A stretch of 64,000 nucleotides of DNA from Varroa destructor. Taxonomy: Eukaryota > Arthropoda > Arachnida > Mesostigmata > Varroidae. The notes under the pieces were generated by a model. It made no database searches. It was not told the origin of the DNA and worked only from the letters and a program-made list of their open reading frames with translations. The first letter of the stretch is position 1; every line of letters begins with the position of its first letter. Below, in pieces: positions 11,501 to 25,048 of this stretch. The DNA is taken from NCBI RefSeq assembly GCF_002443255.2, contig NW_019211454.1:60536894-60600893 (forward strand), written 5' to 3'. Both the position numbers and the translations under genes were made by a program.

Positions 11501-14394
11501 TATTGCACGACAATAAACCAAGCTACCTCACACGTTATGCGACGTATAGTAGAATAGGCGGAGTAGATCATATTAAGAAAAACTATGGCTGCTGGCATAA
11601 ACTGTTTCCTTCAAGTGTAAACCTATGAAAGCTTTTTATTTTTTTAAATTATCTTCGAAAATCGTTTTCCTAAAGAAAAAGACAAAGCCTTTAGTTCGCC
11701 CATCATGGTATTCAAATTTGTATGCATACATGCAGCTTCATTCCTTGCTTCTGTACATCCGCATGTTGATCTTTGTATCATTTTCGGACATTTCCACCCA
11801 TATAATTGAAATGCACGCGCATACATGTAGACCAAAAGTTGGACGTAGCTTGATTTTGCAGAAGTACCAGGGAAACATGTCATTATTTGATGTTAAGAAC
11901 TTTCGCATTCAGCACAATGAAACAATAAGGGTCTCTTTCTTTTGCCGTACTCACGCCTGTAAACATCCTCCTCAAAGGCATTTAAAGACTGACATACGGT
12001 CTGGGTGGTAATGCGTATAGCTTTTATGCGATACGCTACGTGCTCTTAGTGCGTTTTCATGGTAATCATGTACATGCGGCCATCACTGGTTTAAACTTGT
12101 GTGTTGGCAAACGGTTATGTGCCGTTTTATGTGCTTGCTGGTAAAGTCCCAGATAAGTGCAAAGAGCCCTATCTCGGCTAGAGCTCCTAGCGGGGCAAGT
12201 CCGTGATTGAGAGGTGATTTAGAGGACTTGTACACACTGTATAGAAATAGCCAAAGGCATTAGCAATAAAAAAGAGCGCCATAGGGCATTACATTACGTA
12301 CGAGTTTCTGCATTATAGTCCTCAGACACAAAGCACCTACGTCTTTACCTTTTTCGGTGTTATGTACGTCTTACCCGAATATTTACCCGAAATTATCCAG
12401 ATAACACTAGTGCCAAAAACCTTTAGTAGACGAAACATGACTTTCATTCGATTGTCATGCACTTGTGGAGTCTTTCAATGTGACTTTCAAGTCTTCAAGT
12501 TAAGGACGTTATGGTATTAACGCATGCCTGGTTGATGAGTGTTATTGATATTGTTGATGAGCAACGTCTAAATGTTTTTTCCGTATACCATATATGTTTA
12601 TAGTATAAGTTTACGCATAGCAGTTGCATTTAAGGTCTCTCCCAAAAAAGATGTTTTCCACCTCTGGCAGAAGCGGAAAACGTGCTTAATAAGTATCTTT
12701 GAAGCTGATGTTTAGTCAACAGTGTGAGGTCAGCGTCAGAAGCTTCTCGCATCATGTCCATCCATATCATACCAATATGTAACGCGCTGCTAGGAGTATC
12801 CAGGCCGAACGATTTCATCGCTATGGAAGAACATGTCAAACAGCCCAACCACCTGGTGTTATCCTAATTAATATTTGATGATAGATGGAAGCTGGTTGGC
12901 ATAAACCCACCCAAAGGCTTGCTAAGGCCGCACAAATAGGTAATAGATGGGAACGCTGACCTTCCATCTAGAAGAGAAAGGCTTTATTTTAAGCTTAACA
13001 TTTTCATATCAGACTATTGGGCTCAATTTAATTTGCTAATCACGCTAGACCAAACGAGCAGAATTCTTCTATCATTGCAGTCGGCTAAATTTGACTATGT
13101 CATTTTTTTTTCAGTAAGCAGATTTTCAAGGTTCTCATGTCAGGCCTTTCTATACGTAACGTTAGTTCGTGCTATTAACAATGGTTCATGCCTTTTTTTT
13201 TTGTTTTTTGTGTATATCTGTTTGGTATCAGAGTCGTCTTTTTTATAGAGGCGATAGCTCCATGAGAAATCGGTTGCTTTCACACGCAGTCTTGAAGATT
13301 ATGCTTACTGATTTAAATGTTTCCCTTGTATGTTTTGGGTCATCGTATCTGTTCTCTAGGCATAGCTCACTTAATTGAGGTAATGTTTGTTGAGAATCGT
13401 AGCCGAAAGTCGTTGTTCTGCAAAACAGGGTTCTACGTTTAGTGGCCTTATTAGTTTCCAGAGGGCCTAGGAAAGTTTTGCATTTTTCCTTCATTCACTG
13501 GGCCCATTGCGCTGTTTTTGAGTAATCTGTATACTTTTAGTAATGCAAAATGTGTCACTACAGCTTGCTTGACTATAGTATAGGTCAGTTATCAACAAAT
13601 TGACTAAGATAAAAATACTCATAAAAGTAAGAAGTGTGATTGAAACTTGGATATTAGACTAATAGAGGGGAAAACAGCCAAATAAAAATGAGAACTTAAT
13701 TTTTAGTTTACCTATTTGTCTGTGTTATTGTGTTGAATTGTTCCAGCTACGACTGCAACGAAACCTTTTGAAAGCCAATATCATATCGCCTTCTTTTACT
13801 TGCTGCTTGGACGCAATTCTCATTAAGTTCAAAGGATGTAGTTATTAGATGACGTGCGAACTTACTTGATCCGCATACGAAATACTTAAAAAAAAGATAT
13901 AAAAACACCACCACTTAAGAAGAAGGGCTAGCTTCCACTAGGTGTGACATGTGTTGAAATGTGGCCTACTTCGTATGGCAAGTTCTTCAACAGCAACAGC
14001 GATCCATTCTATTTTTCACGTTGGACGAAAAGTCGCTGCCTATAACATTTATCAGTTATCAATGCCGTACGTTTACGAGTACTGTATAAAATTTACTCAA
14101 ATTATGTGCATAAGCTTGAAGCTTGCGTAAGTGGTCTCCTTTTTTCGTCAGACCGGCTGAAATGACTTTTATGGATGAGGCAAAAAGTACGACGCACATT
14201 AGCAGGGCGAATTCGCAAAAAAAAAAAAAAGAAAATTGAAAGTGGAAAAAAATCTAAAGAAATGCTAATTGCTTAAAAGCTTTGATCATACGTAGTTAAT
14301 TCATGAAAGGTTTCCGGGTTTTTGTTGCATGTTGCATGCGCCACCGTTTGCAAGTAAGCCGTGGCTGTCGCCTGATTGCAACTTACCTTTCCAA
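8579..14394. other. Intergenic region between the penta-EF-hand gene and 14.4 kb
   Basis: There is no domain-bearing open frame. A short GC-richer patch at 9.55-9.88 kb contains a 29-codon ORF starting at an ATG near 9557 and a donor-like CTGG|GTAAGA near 9875. A perfect hairpin lies at 10842-10882. The 12630-12848 minus and 11625-12011 plus open frames have AT-driven composition and are not supported. Confidence 0.5.
10842..10882. repeat. Perfect 19-bp inverted repeat with 3-base loop
   Basis: The arms caccaaaagtagtagattt (10842-10860) and its exact reverse complement (10864-10882) are separated by aag. The right arm is followed at once by four T. The loop is too short for a normal pre-miRNA hairpin. 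The structure could be the core of a palindromic mobile-element remnant or a small hairpin transcript. Confidence 0.95.
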
Positions 14395-14496
14395 TCAGTC
14401 CACGAGTCTTTTGGCTGCACTTCCTCTTAGCAACGCTCGAAACGATCTGTGAGACATTGATTTGCTGAACCGTACACCCGTGTAAACTTCACTCAT
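14395..14496 (-). CDS. Possible 33-codon ORF just upstream of a strong minus-strand donor
   Basis: ATG (gaagaATGAG) opens a frame of 33 residues beginning MSEVYTGVRFSKSMSHRSF and ending AAKRLVD with TGA. Seven bases after the stop lies the near-perfect donor GAAAG|GTAAGT (exon end 14387). Another frame across the same stretch (ending QKTRGLIGK) is open right up to the donor, so the segment could instead be an internal coding exon. No family is recognised. It may be chance. Confidence 0.18.
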   Translation of the reverse strand: MSEVYTGVRFSKSMSHRSFRALLRGSAAKRLVD

Positions 14497-16552
14497 TCTT
14501 CTCGATGCAATACAGATTTACAGAAAAGACCAAGAGCTTTTAAACAATGCGCATTTCGAATGCATAAAAATAGAAAGTAAACGCGCTGAAACTTATGCGT
14601 AGTAACCTATGAACCATATGAAACATACACACAATCCTTTACTTTTGTTTTGAGAAAACAGAAGAGCGCGAGGTATAGCAATTTGAAAGAAGCACTTTTA
14701 CCAGTGCTTTATTAGCGGATTGTAGAAATGTCTGCTTTGATGCAAAGAACTTTATCTTGAAGGAATTCCTTGTTATAAAAGGAATAAGCAAGGCAAAACT
14801 TCTTCCAATGTCGACGAGGTACAGTATAAAACTGTACAACTTAGAAAAAAAAAAGTTACCACTGGATCATCCTAGCTATTTTGCGCAAAGATCACTATTG
14901 CATTTGATCAAATGTTTGTTTTAAATCGAACTTTATTCATAAGCTACACGTCTATTGAATTAGTTTTTCGGTGCCTCTCTAGAAGATACAGTAAAGATCT
15001 CTAAAGTATAGATTGCCGCTAGTTTAGTCTTGTAAATGCTGTGACGCTGCAAGCTTAGCTACTATTATACAATATACTCTACCCTCTTTAGCTAAAAGGG
15101 TGATCAAAGTGAGGGCTTATCCAAAGTGTTATTTCAATAATTACTGACCTTGGTATATATCGATAGATAACTGTACCCCTGTGGTCTACGTGTGCCAGTT
15201 CAGCATTGTTAGGAGAAATGAGCTCCGTCAACATTGTGCTGATTAGCAATGGTACAGAGGTTACGTATTTACCTATTAACTACGATGCAGTTCAGGTTTG
15301 AATTCAGGTATAAACAATTTGATAGTCCAATCAAAACATAACCTGTTCGCTTCCCTCGGTTGCATTCTGCCTTCCTCTGAATAGGTTTTCAAGGCGATGG
15401 CGCACAACTATGCAGAAAGGCCAATCGCAGAAGAAAGGCGCTCCGAGTTAGGTTTGAAAAATGTTGCTTTATCGTGTGTTATAATTAGGTTTATTTTGAA
15501 TTATCGGAAATCCCTTCGACCAATGTACCTCCGATACATTTCTTGGATTAACTTTTGCTAGATGAGTTCCATCGATTGATTATACGTTGGGCAGACATAA
15601 ATGTTTAATGAAGCAGAATTTGCGTACCTTAAGGTCATACTTTCCGTGACGTTCTATAACGCGATCTGTTCCGAGACGCAGGTAGATTCTGATAGGCTTT
15701 TCTCACATAAAAGGTAACGTATGTATTTGTTCAATATGATAGAGTAGCGCGTTAGGTTACAGTGGATTATGAAAGCATCGAATATTCAAAAGCATCAAAT
15801 AACCGCGAAATCGTTAGATTTCTACAGCAGTTCTTATTGTGACCAACCTGTCATGCCTTTATTAAAAATTTTGCTTCATCACAGCAGGCAAAGCGGAACT
15901 ACTAGGCTGAATAAAAATTATGGGCTAAGACTTATTATGTCTAATATTGCTCTGCGTGAAAAGCACTGGCCCACTATAATGATAACGACATCTTCCATCG
16001 TCGGCCAGTTGGCTAAACAATTTTAATAAAGACTAGCATATATCGCGTTTACGGCTTTCAAGGCTACCGCGTATCTGGAATGTTTATGTTATAATATGTA
16101 GGACAGCATCTTTCCTTGAGTTTCCTTCGACTGCGCGCGCCTTAGACACATTTCCTTGTGTGTATTAGCCATAGAACGGGTTTATAATCGCGCGTATATA
16201 TGTAATGTCACGTCATGACGTTTAATATCTACACGGACGGCGAACGACAAAAACACTACAGTACTGCGCGATTTTCACCCCCTCTGTCGATTTATGCAGT
16301 AGCCCGAGGCCTTTGATGTTACGTGCACGTTCTGCACTTTGATAAACAACGGCCTAGATACTAATTAAGCCTGTTAAGGTCCGATCGTGCTCGCTTCGGG
16401 TAGGCAACAGTAGGGCCACAGAAGGTTACAATGGAAGTAGTGTCAATTATCAGCTGGTCAATCCAACGTATAATTCGATCCACATGATTAAGTAACGGGT
16501 AACAGTTATGCTTAGTAGAAAGAGATAAATAGGCATATTTTAACATACATAA

Positions 16553-16640
16553 GTGTGGCTTGGGAATCGAAGCTACGATCCTTTCTTTTACTAAGAAATG
16601 CATGCATCCTTTAGGCTACTACATCTGTCCGTTACGTAAT
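16553..16640 (-). mobile_element. Possible tRNA-derived SINE head
   Basis: On the minus strand an A-box-like TAGCCTAAAGG is followed about 35 bases later by a B-box-like GCTTCGATTCCC, the spacing of an internal Pol III promoter. No clover-leaf acceptor stem is evident, so a SINE or decayed tRNA is more likely than a working tRNA gene. Confidence 0.3.
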
Positions 16641-17857
16641 AGCATTGGGCAGCGCTTTTTGTCGAGATGCTAGGAACTGACAACAACAGCAGATCTCAAG
16701 CACAATAGAACGTGACCAGCCAGATAAGATGTTTAAGTAATTGAGTACCATTTTACTTCCACCCTGGCAGATCTTCCATTCTTCTAACGTTTTTATTGTT
16801 TCATTTTAGCAGTGAAGACACATAATTATGGTTTATTATTCATATTGTTCGTTTATTATACATTTTGTGGCGAAAATATAACACAAAAGTAAGCATAATG
16901 CTGCGTGCGGCGTTTGCTCGTCCGAACTGGTCAAGCATGCGTTACGTTATTCAAAGATATTTATTGGATTGAAAAAACTAAGGCACCTTTTAGGCCATAT
17001 AGGGCCGAACACTGATGTTCTTGTAAAGCGTGGATATGATCTTTGTTCTTTATGTCTTGAAGCGAGCTTCTTAACAACGATTTATTTGCATTTTGCATAA
17101 TTATATTTAGTCCCGTCATCAATGGCTTGTTCGATAAAGCCGACGGTACGGTGTTACGTCCTTTGACGCCCTCATTGAGGTATGGCAGCAATTGAAACTA
17201 CATGGACTTAAGTTGAAATATATCAATCTAAAAACTATCACTCGGTTATATTAGCTTCAGACTGTAATTGAAGTGTGGCAATAATAACTTGTGTGATCTA
17301 TCGGTTGCCTTCACAAGATTCGTTTCCTCTTTGGGCAATGCCCTGTAATAACAAATGACCCTAATATTTATTGCGTATATGAGCGTTGGCATATGTTCGA
17401 ATTAGTCGGGACTATGTTTTCTTTCTTGTTGGACGCCGTTGCATAACCTAATTCCCCTCTAGCGATATTAATGTTTTTAATAATTTCAATTTGTCCTGGG
17501 CCTACTTTATGAAAGATTCTAAAGGAATTTGTTGCTTTGTCAATGCAGTTATATAATACAGGCCTCAAGGAATCCCATACCGAATCGACAGGGAGCGTAT
17601 TATACATGCTCTGTTTTGTTAAAAAAAAAAGAAAGCAATTACTACAGCAACTCCTTCTCCCATCTACGGTCGGTTGTAACTGGCACTTCTCGAAACACAC
17701 GTGGTCACGCGATCACTATGTTACATCAACAAAGGCCACTATTAGACACTCTGATGGAAGATTATCGCATCTGGTTTTCCGACGCATGACTATTACATAT
17801 ATTTAATTCTTTTATTTCGTTTGTTCACCACAAACGAAGCTCGGAAGTGTAAAAAAG

Positions 17858-18073
17858 ATGGCGCATGAGAAAATACGACAGCTGCCCAGTGATTTCAAAG
17901 TACGAGTGTATTCTGTCAAAAAGTCCTCACAGAAGTCTGAAACTTTTGCTCATTCGAAAAAAGCAAAAAGCTCACAGAGGAAGACGCGGTCGACCAGTAC
18001 ACAACAAGCTGTAAACGGCGCGATTAGCAAAAACAAAGTACATTTCTTTCGTACGTTCCTAAAAATGTCCTAA
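17858..18073 (+). CDS. Possible coding ORF, 71 residues, Lys/Ser-rich
   Basis: The ATG has an excellent context (aaaaagATGGCG). The frame reads MAHEKIRQLPSDFKVRVYS and then a Lys/Ser/Thr/Gln-rich tract to a TAA. Donor-like GTAAAC and GTACAT sites occur in phase 0 late in the frame, so it could be a first exon. No homologue is recognised. The start overlaps an AGATGGCGC motif (17856-17864), which could alone explain the strong context. It is uncertain whether this is expressed. Confidence 0.22.
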   Translation: MAHEKIRQLPSDFKVRVYSVKKSSQKSETFAHSKKAKSSQRKTRSTSTQQAVNGAISKNKVHFFRTFLKMS

Positions 18074-19744
18074 AAAACATCCATTTTGTGTTTCTATTTA
18101 GAAAATTATATGCGTTTATTAAATCATATAGTTTTTGTATGATCGTACGTCTTCTAGGTATTGAAAAGGTACATTACCAGCCAGCGTTCGCTGTCGTGAA
18201 AATGAATTATACCACCTAACACCGTACACGTTTCATAAAGAGTCTTAATTTATCTTCCAGTTGTTTAAGGCTTCGTCCTATTTGTATGGTGTGATCTAGT
18301 AGATGCAAGGACGTTTTTGGCGGTTCCAGTGCCACAGGAAGGTAGACAGTGATCAAACTAGTTAAACAGCCATTATGTTAGCAGGTAACATTCTTACGAT
18401 CATCTCAATAGGTTTCATAATGGCCATGCGGCCAGCTACACGCATCAATGGACCTAAAAGAGCTGGCTATGGGGGCAGATAACGGGCGATAGAAATGAAG
18501 GGCGGAAGATCTAGTGAAACTAAGTGCATCAGGTAGAAACAGTAGAAAAATCTTTCTGTTTTTTTTTTTAAATCTGAATAAGGTCAAGAAAGAGCTATGG
18601 GAAGCTATTACGTGCTAGTATGTTATATGCCATGATGGAGGATGCAATTGTTTTTCCTTTAATAACGTTAGTGGTATTTATGCAGAAATTTACGAATGGC
18701 TCATTCACAGCGTAAATGAAAAAACTGATTATGTAAAATACAGTAAACAGCCAGTTGGGCAGTGTCACCCAAAGGATATCGTATTTAAGGAGTGCAGTCA
18801 CTTCTAAAACATGTTAATCTACGGTAACTTAGTTTTAATAGTAACGTTTTTACTAATACGACCTACAAAAGATTCGAAAATATATTAATAGCTTATTTGC
18901 TGTGCATTTTAATAGAACAGCAATAAAAAGACATCGTCGGTACAGATGTCAACGTACTTTTGCTTCTGGGTCTTTAGGTTTGGTAGAACCTATATGTCCT
19001 ACTGAGCTACCTTTCTACACACGAGAAAGATATCGGACGAGCGGGTTTTCGCTCACAGTAACAGATGACGAAATATCTCAGCTAGCTAAAAATGCCATGC
19101 ATATAAGCTTGAAAGGTAAACCCGTAAGGTACTACCATATGACTGATGCTGTCAAACTGGTGACCAGTCGTGCAGACTTTGGCGAGCATTTGAAATTTAG
19201 CGCTTTTGTTTATCCGATTTTTTAATCGTTTTGTTGTTGAGTTAGCGTTTGCTACCGATACGACCGAACCGCACATCAAATAGGTTTACTAGATACCGAC
19301 ATTTCAATAATAAATTATGATCCGCACCGATTCAATGCTGTACGGATTTTACAATAGATTTGACAGTTTGCTAAACCCGATCCGTTGTCGCTGAACGATG
19401 CTTCATTTTTTTTGGAGATTATCGCAGTCTGACGGCATATCATCACGGCATTATTTATGTTCTAACAGTTGCTCCTATACGCTCAATGCGGCGGTACTTA
19501 GACATATGACAATGATGAACCTCAGAGGTAACCTAAAATGATTCTCCTTAGAGTTTGGGAGATATACAAAGGGCAAGGGTCCTTTTAAACACATACAAAC
19601 ATCGTATAATAATTGTCGTTTTGATCACGAATTTCGCGCGTGTATCTTGAATATCTTGGATAATTATAGATTTCACACACAGCACCGTCTGCCTTACTGA
19701 CGTGCACTAACAAATAGATCTGGTTGGAATATGAAATGCCCAAT

Positions 19745-19792
19745 ACAATAGGAAAAACAATAACAAATAGCTGTTATTGTTTTTCATATTGT
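19745..19792. repeat. Near-perfect 21-bp hairpin, 6-base loop
   Basis: Arms 19745-19765 and 19772-19792 are reverse complements with one mismatch, and the loop is aatagc. The inner 14 bp are perfect. It is AT-rich and has no flanking protein gene. Confidence 0.93.
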
Positions 19793-22700
19793 AGCATCCT
19801 ACTAAATCTTCAGCTCCTTGCATCCAACTGAGTAAAGTTTTACTGCAAATAACGCTTCTGACACATCATCGACACACCCAACAAAGGGCGGAGGGGAGGC
19901 GCTACAATCATTAGCGGAAAATATGGAATTAACTATTTCTATATTACTCCATCGGAGTAGAAAATGGTAAAAACGGATCTGGTGGCCAAATTCGTCAGCA
20001 GGGAAACAAATATGAAATGGCTCACTGTAGCATAAAAGTGAAGCTCGTTTATAAAACCAAAGCCGCGTTGGCCTCTCTTTCCCTGCCATAACTTGGCTGC
20101 GAATAGGCCAAAAGCTTATTTGTATTGCAGGAAATCTAATTGTGTAATCAAGCTGACGACAGCCCTTTGCTCTACGAATAGAGAGAAGGAAGTGTCCAAC
20201 TATGGGCTTCCTTTAGCTGCCTGAGCGTCCAGTAGAATAGCTTTACAAATTGGAACCACTCGCCCCGACTCTGTCTTCTGAATGACATATATATACGTGC
20301 AAAATAGTAGACCAGAACTTTCTGAGCTTTGTTTCAAAGGAGGTTCTTATCCAAGGAGAGCAAAAGAAGCATAATTGCTGAGGCCGATAATTTGACTAAT
20401 GATTGTTGCCTCTGGCAATGATCTGTCTACCAGACAGGAGGTCGTATTTGTCCCTCATATAAAATTGCTATAGTTTGATGACCAGCCGATTTATCAAAAT
20501 AGATTTCAATATGCTCGTATTAATTATAACTGTCCGTTTTTTTTTCAATATTTAGTTTACTTCGTATCATCGTAGCTTTCGTACATCGTCCATATATAAG
20601 GACATTTACATGCGTCAAGTTTACCTATTGAACAACAACGAAAAAGCAGATCTTTTCAGGCAGCTATGCCAGACTATTTGTAACGCTAGTAAAATTTTCT
20701 TTTATTAACATGTTACATTGGAAAATAATTAAACCTTAACCTAAATAAGTACGCGATCGGATTTATGCCCTTTATGATTTACTGTGTTACGCTTAGAGAC
20801 GCGCTTTAACGCAGTGTTCAAGCTTAAAGAACTTTTTTTTTTATGTCGGTTTAGTTTCTATAGCTTATCTACTACAACAATAGCGTAGTAACTTGAAGGT
20901 GCATACTGTCGCAATATAGTAGTACGTAGAATTGGCTAATAAGGTAGATCATCTAGTTCATCCAAGTTCTTATTGATATGTTTGAAACTCTACCCTTTTG
21001 CAAGTAGTTATTATATCCGAGGGGTGGCTTACAAGATCACCAGCAATAGTTTGTAATAGCAGAACAAAAAAATCCAAAAAACATAAATACCCGTTTACAA
21101 AGTACTCACATTACTTGTTGCTTGCTTGTAGCGTATTAGAAAAAAAAAAGCCAGTGTCCAAGCTAACTGAATATACAGCGTTCAACTTCCGAGAGAATGT
21201 CCATACGATTATGTTGCATAAAGTAGACTTGCCCAGCCGGCTAATATAGCCCATACTTAATACAGAAAAAAACTGGTTCTCTCTCTTTTTTTTCTTTCGG
21301 GTTCGAACTCGCCGGCGCATACAAATAGCTTTGTGATGTAACCACGTCGGATATACTTGTACCGCTTGTAAAAATAGAATAGAAAAATAAAAAATACGAC
21401 ACACTTCTTAGGGCACGATGAACGAAACAAAGATCTTCATCAACAGCTGGGCTCTTTTCAGCCGGAATCTCAGCTGTTGTTGTCGTCTATCGGCATCATT
21501 ATAAGCGTGTGTATGTAGTTTTGAGGGAATGCGGAATTATGTCACCGTTTTCCGGGCTTCCTTCTTTTCTCTTTTTTTTTTTTGGTTTCTTTTTCTTGAC
21601 TTGCTTCCAAAGGGCGTTAACATCCTAGAACGTTGGAACATTCGAGAGGGTAACTGATTATTTTTTAGTTTCATTCTCAATATACACAGAACTTAACGAT
21701 GGCTCACACCATCAGATTTGCTGATATAATACGTCCGAAATAGGTGAAGCACCTAAAAGCAACTGCTACAGATCATATCCGGCGCTTTTAATCGAATCAC
21801 ACATAAATGCTCATTCGTGATTGATCAGACATGACACATTTGATTTGGACATTTAATATTCATATTTTCGAAAAGTCGATAGCCATTATGAAGATATACG
21901 ATGGTGTAGTCTTGTGGGTAGCTATGTAAATGCACCTGTTTTTACGAAGCTCTAAAATGGAAGCAAATCATGTTACGAAGCATCAAGACTGCCCAGTGGA
22001 TGATTTATGCGGCTTTCCGTGAGCGTTCATTTCAGCGAACAGACTTGTCGGAATTGAAGTACCACCCGATCTATGCAGATCTGAATAATTCACTTGTTGT
22101 ACCGAAGTAAAAATTTTGCATACAGGTGTAGACTTTGCGTTACACGACGACATAAACAAGTGCGAGGAGATGATAGGAAAGTGCGGAGTGAAACACGTAT
22201 ATAAATTTACCCACCCATGACATAAACAGGAGCGCCAAATGCTGACCGCCTGCTGCTACCGAAGACTCGTACGTCGCCACAATACCGTTTTATTTAAGAA
22301 AAAAAAAACGCTTTCTATTGCAGAAAAATAAACATAGTTTAGCTAGCTGAGGCTAAATCGATTGTTGTAACGCGGCTGTAACCGCGCCACGGATCATCAT
22401 CAACAACAACACTGGGCCGTTTCAGCTCGGCCGTACTTCTGTTGCGCCCGAGCTGGTGGTTGTTACTTTCGGAGACGGCGAAACAGTGGGTCGTGACAAG
22501 TCCTCCAGCGGCTTCTAGCTAGGCGACGAAATATTTTCTGAGAGTTCGAATAGCCTGATCGACCACAAGGCCTTTCGAGCGATTCCCTGAGGCGGGTCTT
22601 AGGGAAGTGCTCCAAGCTACCGAGTGGATCTTTAGACGTAAATCGTCCGTCTTTCGTCCCATTAGAACCCATCTGCATGACAGCAAGACCCAAAGCTGTC

Positions 22701-23740
22701 TGCTCCGGAAGGAAGCATTGCTAGCATTGTCGAAGTTGGCCGCCGGTAATAAATCTGCCATTTTGTTCGACGCCGGCGAATCATCGCCCCCCAATTTCGT
22801 GTGTCACGATTCTCAAGCAGTTGGTAACAAGCACAATTTACAATTCTCTAGAGTACTGACTTGCTGTTAGCTGAAGCAGTCAAGACGAGGCCGAACTTTG
22901 AACCGCGCTTGACTTGTATTCGATTTAAAAATAAAAAAAAAAAACACATTTACAGTTCGCGCGTCAATTTTTCGATTAGTTCGTTTCATCGCAAGCCATG
23001 TCTCAAATGTTTTCCCATGTGTACTGTCAACTGTCAAGCTTTTTTAAAGAACACGTAAGTTGAAGCCTACGAAAAAGCTCACAAACGTAATATGAAATCG
23101 AATAAACGTCAGTGACCTGATGGATGATAGACCTGTTCGTATCACGCATACGAACAGAATACGCCATACTGTTTCTGTATTCGCGATATGTGAGAGCGCC
23201 ACGCAACCAAACGCTTTCGGTCTAATTTTTGGTTTTTCCTCTAAAGACGATTGGAACCTGGAATATTTCTACGTGCAACGATCAAAAATGATAACCGTAG
23301 CTTCAAGTAGTTAATATCTTTTCTTCCGCTTGATGATCAATTATTCTTCCTAGAGTTTTTCTTTTTGCATTTCACACAGTGCATTCAAATGGTAGGGCGA
23401 AAGTGTGCCTCGTCCAACAAATCATGCACTCTTCTATAGTCGTAGTTGTAGCGTTGAGCCTTCGTAGGATTCGACACGGCGTACACAAATATAATATTTG
23501 TAATCGACAGGCAGTACAACAGTAAATTCACATATTGATTTAAAAGATACGGCTAAAAACACAGAAACCTGGAGAACAAAATATAACTTTTCAAACTCCA
23601 CACGCATATATATGTGCAGAACCGTCGACTTTCGATCAACCTAATCCCACGTTGCTCAAAATTTCCTCGACAAGGATGCCATTGGCCTATTAGATGCAGG
23701 TTGCGTTGCCTCCCCCCCCCCTCACTATCATATTCCACAG

Positions 23741-23842
23741 GTATAAAAAATAACCCTGATCCGGTGACAACGCTTCAAATCGTAGTGCCAGTATTTAAAC
23801 ATCCTGTATCGGCCTCCAATAAAATCCTTTGTATGTCTCAAT
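23741..23842 (+). CDS. Candidate internal exon, 102 bp, product unknown
   Basis: A pyrimidine-rich acceptor (tccccccccctcactatcatattccacag) is followed by 102 bases open in only one frame, reading IKNNPDPVTTLQIVVPVFKH and ending before donor CAAT|GTAAGA. The length is a multiple of three with phase 1 at both ends, so it could be skipped without a frame change. No matching neighbours were found and no family is recognised. Confidence 0.18.
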
Positions 23843-25039
23843 GTAAGAGTGACATTTTTCTCAGATTTATGAAGTCACTTCGCATATGTTCGCTCGAACT
23901 AGTTATTTTACGCACACATAGTTTTACACAGACAGTGCCCAACGTAAGTGTAATAAAGACCATAGTGTTCTGGCAGCATTTTATCATGATTGGGCAACCT
24001 CAAAAACGTTAAGAAGCTTTATATTCAATTGCTTAACAGTATAATTGGTCTATAGCATGAAAGCTCATACTGAGATCCATGAAAAACGGCCTTTCGATTT
24101 CGCGAGACTTCGCTGTTAATTTTAAAGGGATTAATACAAACTACCTACCCAATGATCTCTGCATAAACGGTGTTAATCTTAGTAATCTTTTCAATGGCAA
24201 CGATAACTATCTTGGAAGCGATGAGTGGAGTTATTCTGCTTGACTCTAAGTCATCAAATAAAACGATCATCTACGCGTGCCTGATGACGAAAATAAAGTC
24301 TAAATCTAGAAGGCTTCTTCCTAATTCCCTTACAACTTATAGATGCCGTTACACATTTTGTTATATTTATACATGTGCTTTTACTCATGTTTACACCTAA
24401 CGTCTAGCTCTGTCATTGTATACGCCGCTTTGAAACTCAGTCTTCACTTCTGTATATCTTATGCCCATGTAGGCAGCATGTGCTTACTAAAAGCAGCAAA
24501 AAGAGAGACTTTTGCGCTTGGGTGTGTATATGATCTTATACTTAAACCGAGATCGAGCAAAGGGACAGTATAAGAAGATGGAGAAAGGCGGCGAGGACGA
24601 GTTAAAAGTTTAATTTTTCTAAGCTCTACAAACTGACGTTCGCGTAGACTCATAGCTGTTATATAAGATAGAAAAGGTCTTGCAATTGCGTCTTATGCTT
24701 TATCATTGTTCAGTATTCAATGCACAGAAACGATATACGATCCGGGGTGGTGGACAGGGACCTATGTGGCCTTCGAGAAGCACACACATTGTTGTAGTAA
24801 CTTCTTCTTTTCTTAGCGAGACCGTAAGAGGATAAACAACTGAATCGATCACAATATCGGCCATACTTGTCTGTGAGGGTCGAGCTGTAACGCAGACAAG
24901 TAAAAACTTCCATTTAACGCTCAAGGTGTTCATAAGCGTATTAATAATCGAGACCGCCGAAAAGATCTTGTAGGTTATCATTGCATTAGGTACAAGGCAG
25001 TTTCAAAGCCAGTAGATGTAAAAAAACGACACTGGAGAA

Positions 25040-25048
25040 GCGCCATCT
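25040..25048 (-). promoter_or_regulatory. CTCF-like core motif (GCGCCATCT)
   Basis: The complement AGATGGCGC matches the CTCF core. It lies about 90 bp before the candidate start exon at 25139. The motif match is the only evidence. Confidence 0.28.

Noticed and set aside
11625..12011. 128-codon plus-strand open frame
   Set aside because: Long only because the region lacks stops; no domain, biased composition, no start or splice context.
23614..24012. 132-codon plus-strand frame read as one protein
   Set aside because: The stretch holds a poly-C tract and consensus splice sites inside; at most the 23741-23842 part could be an exon.
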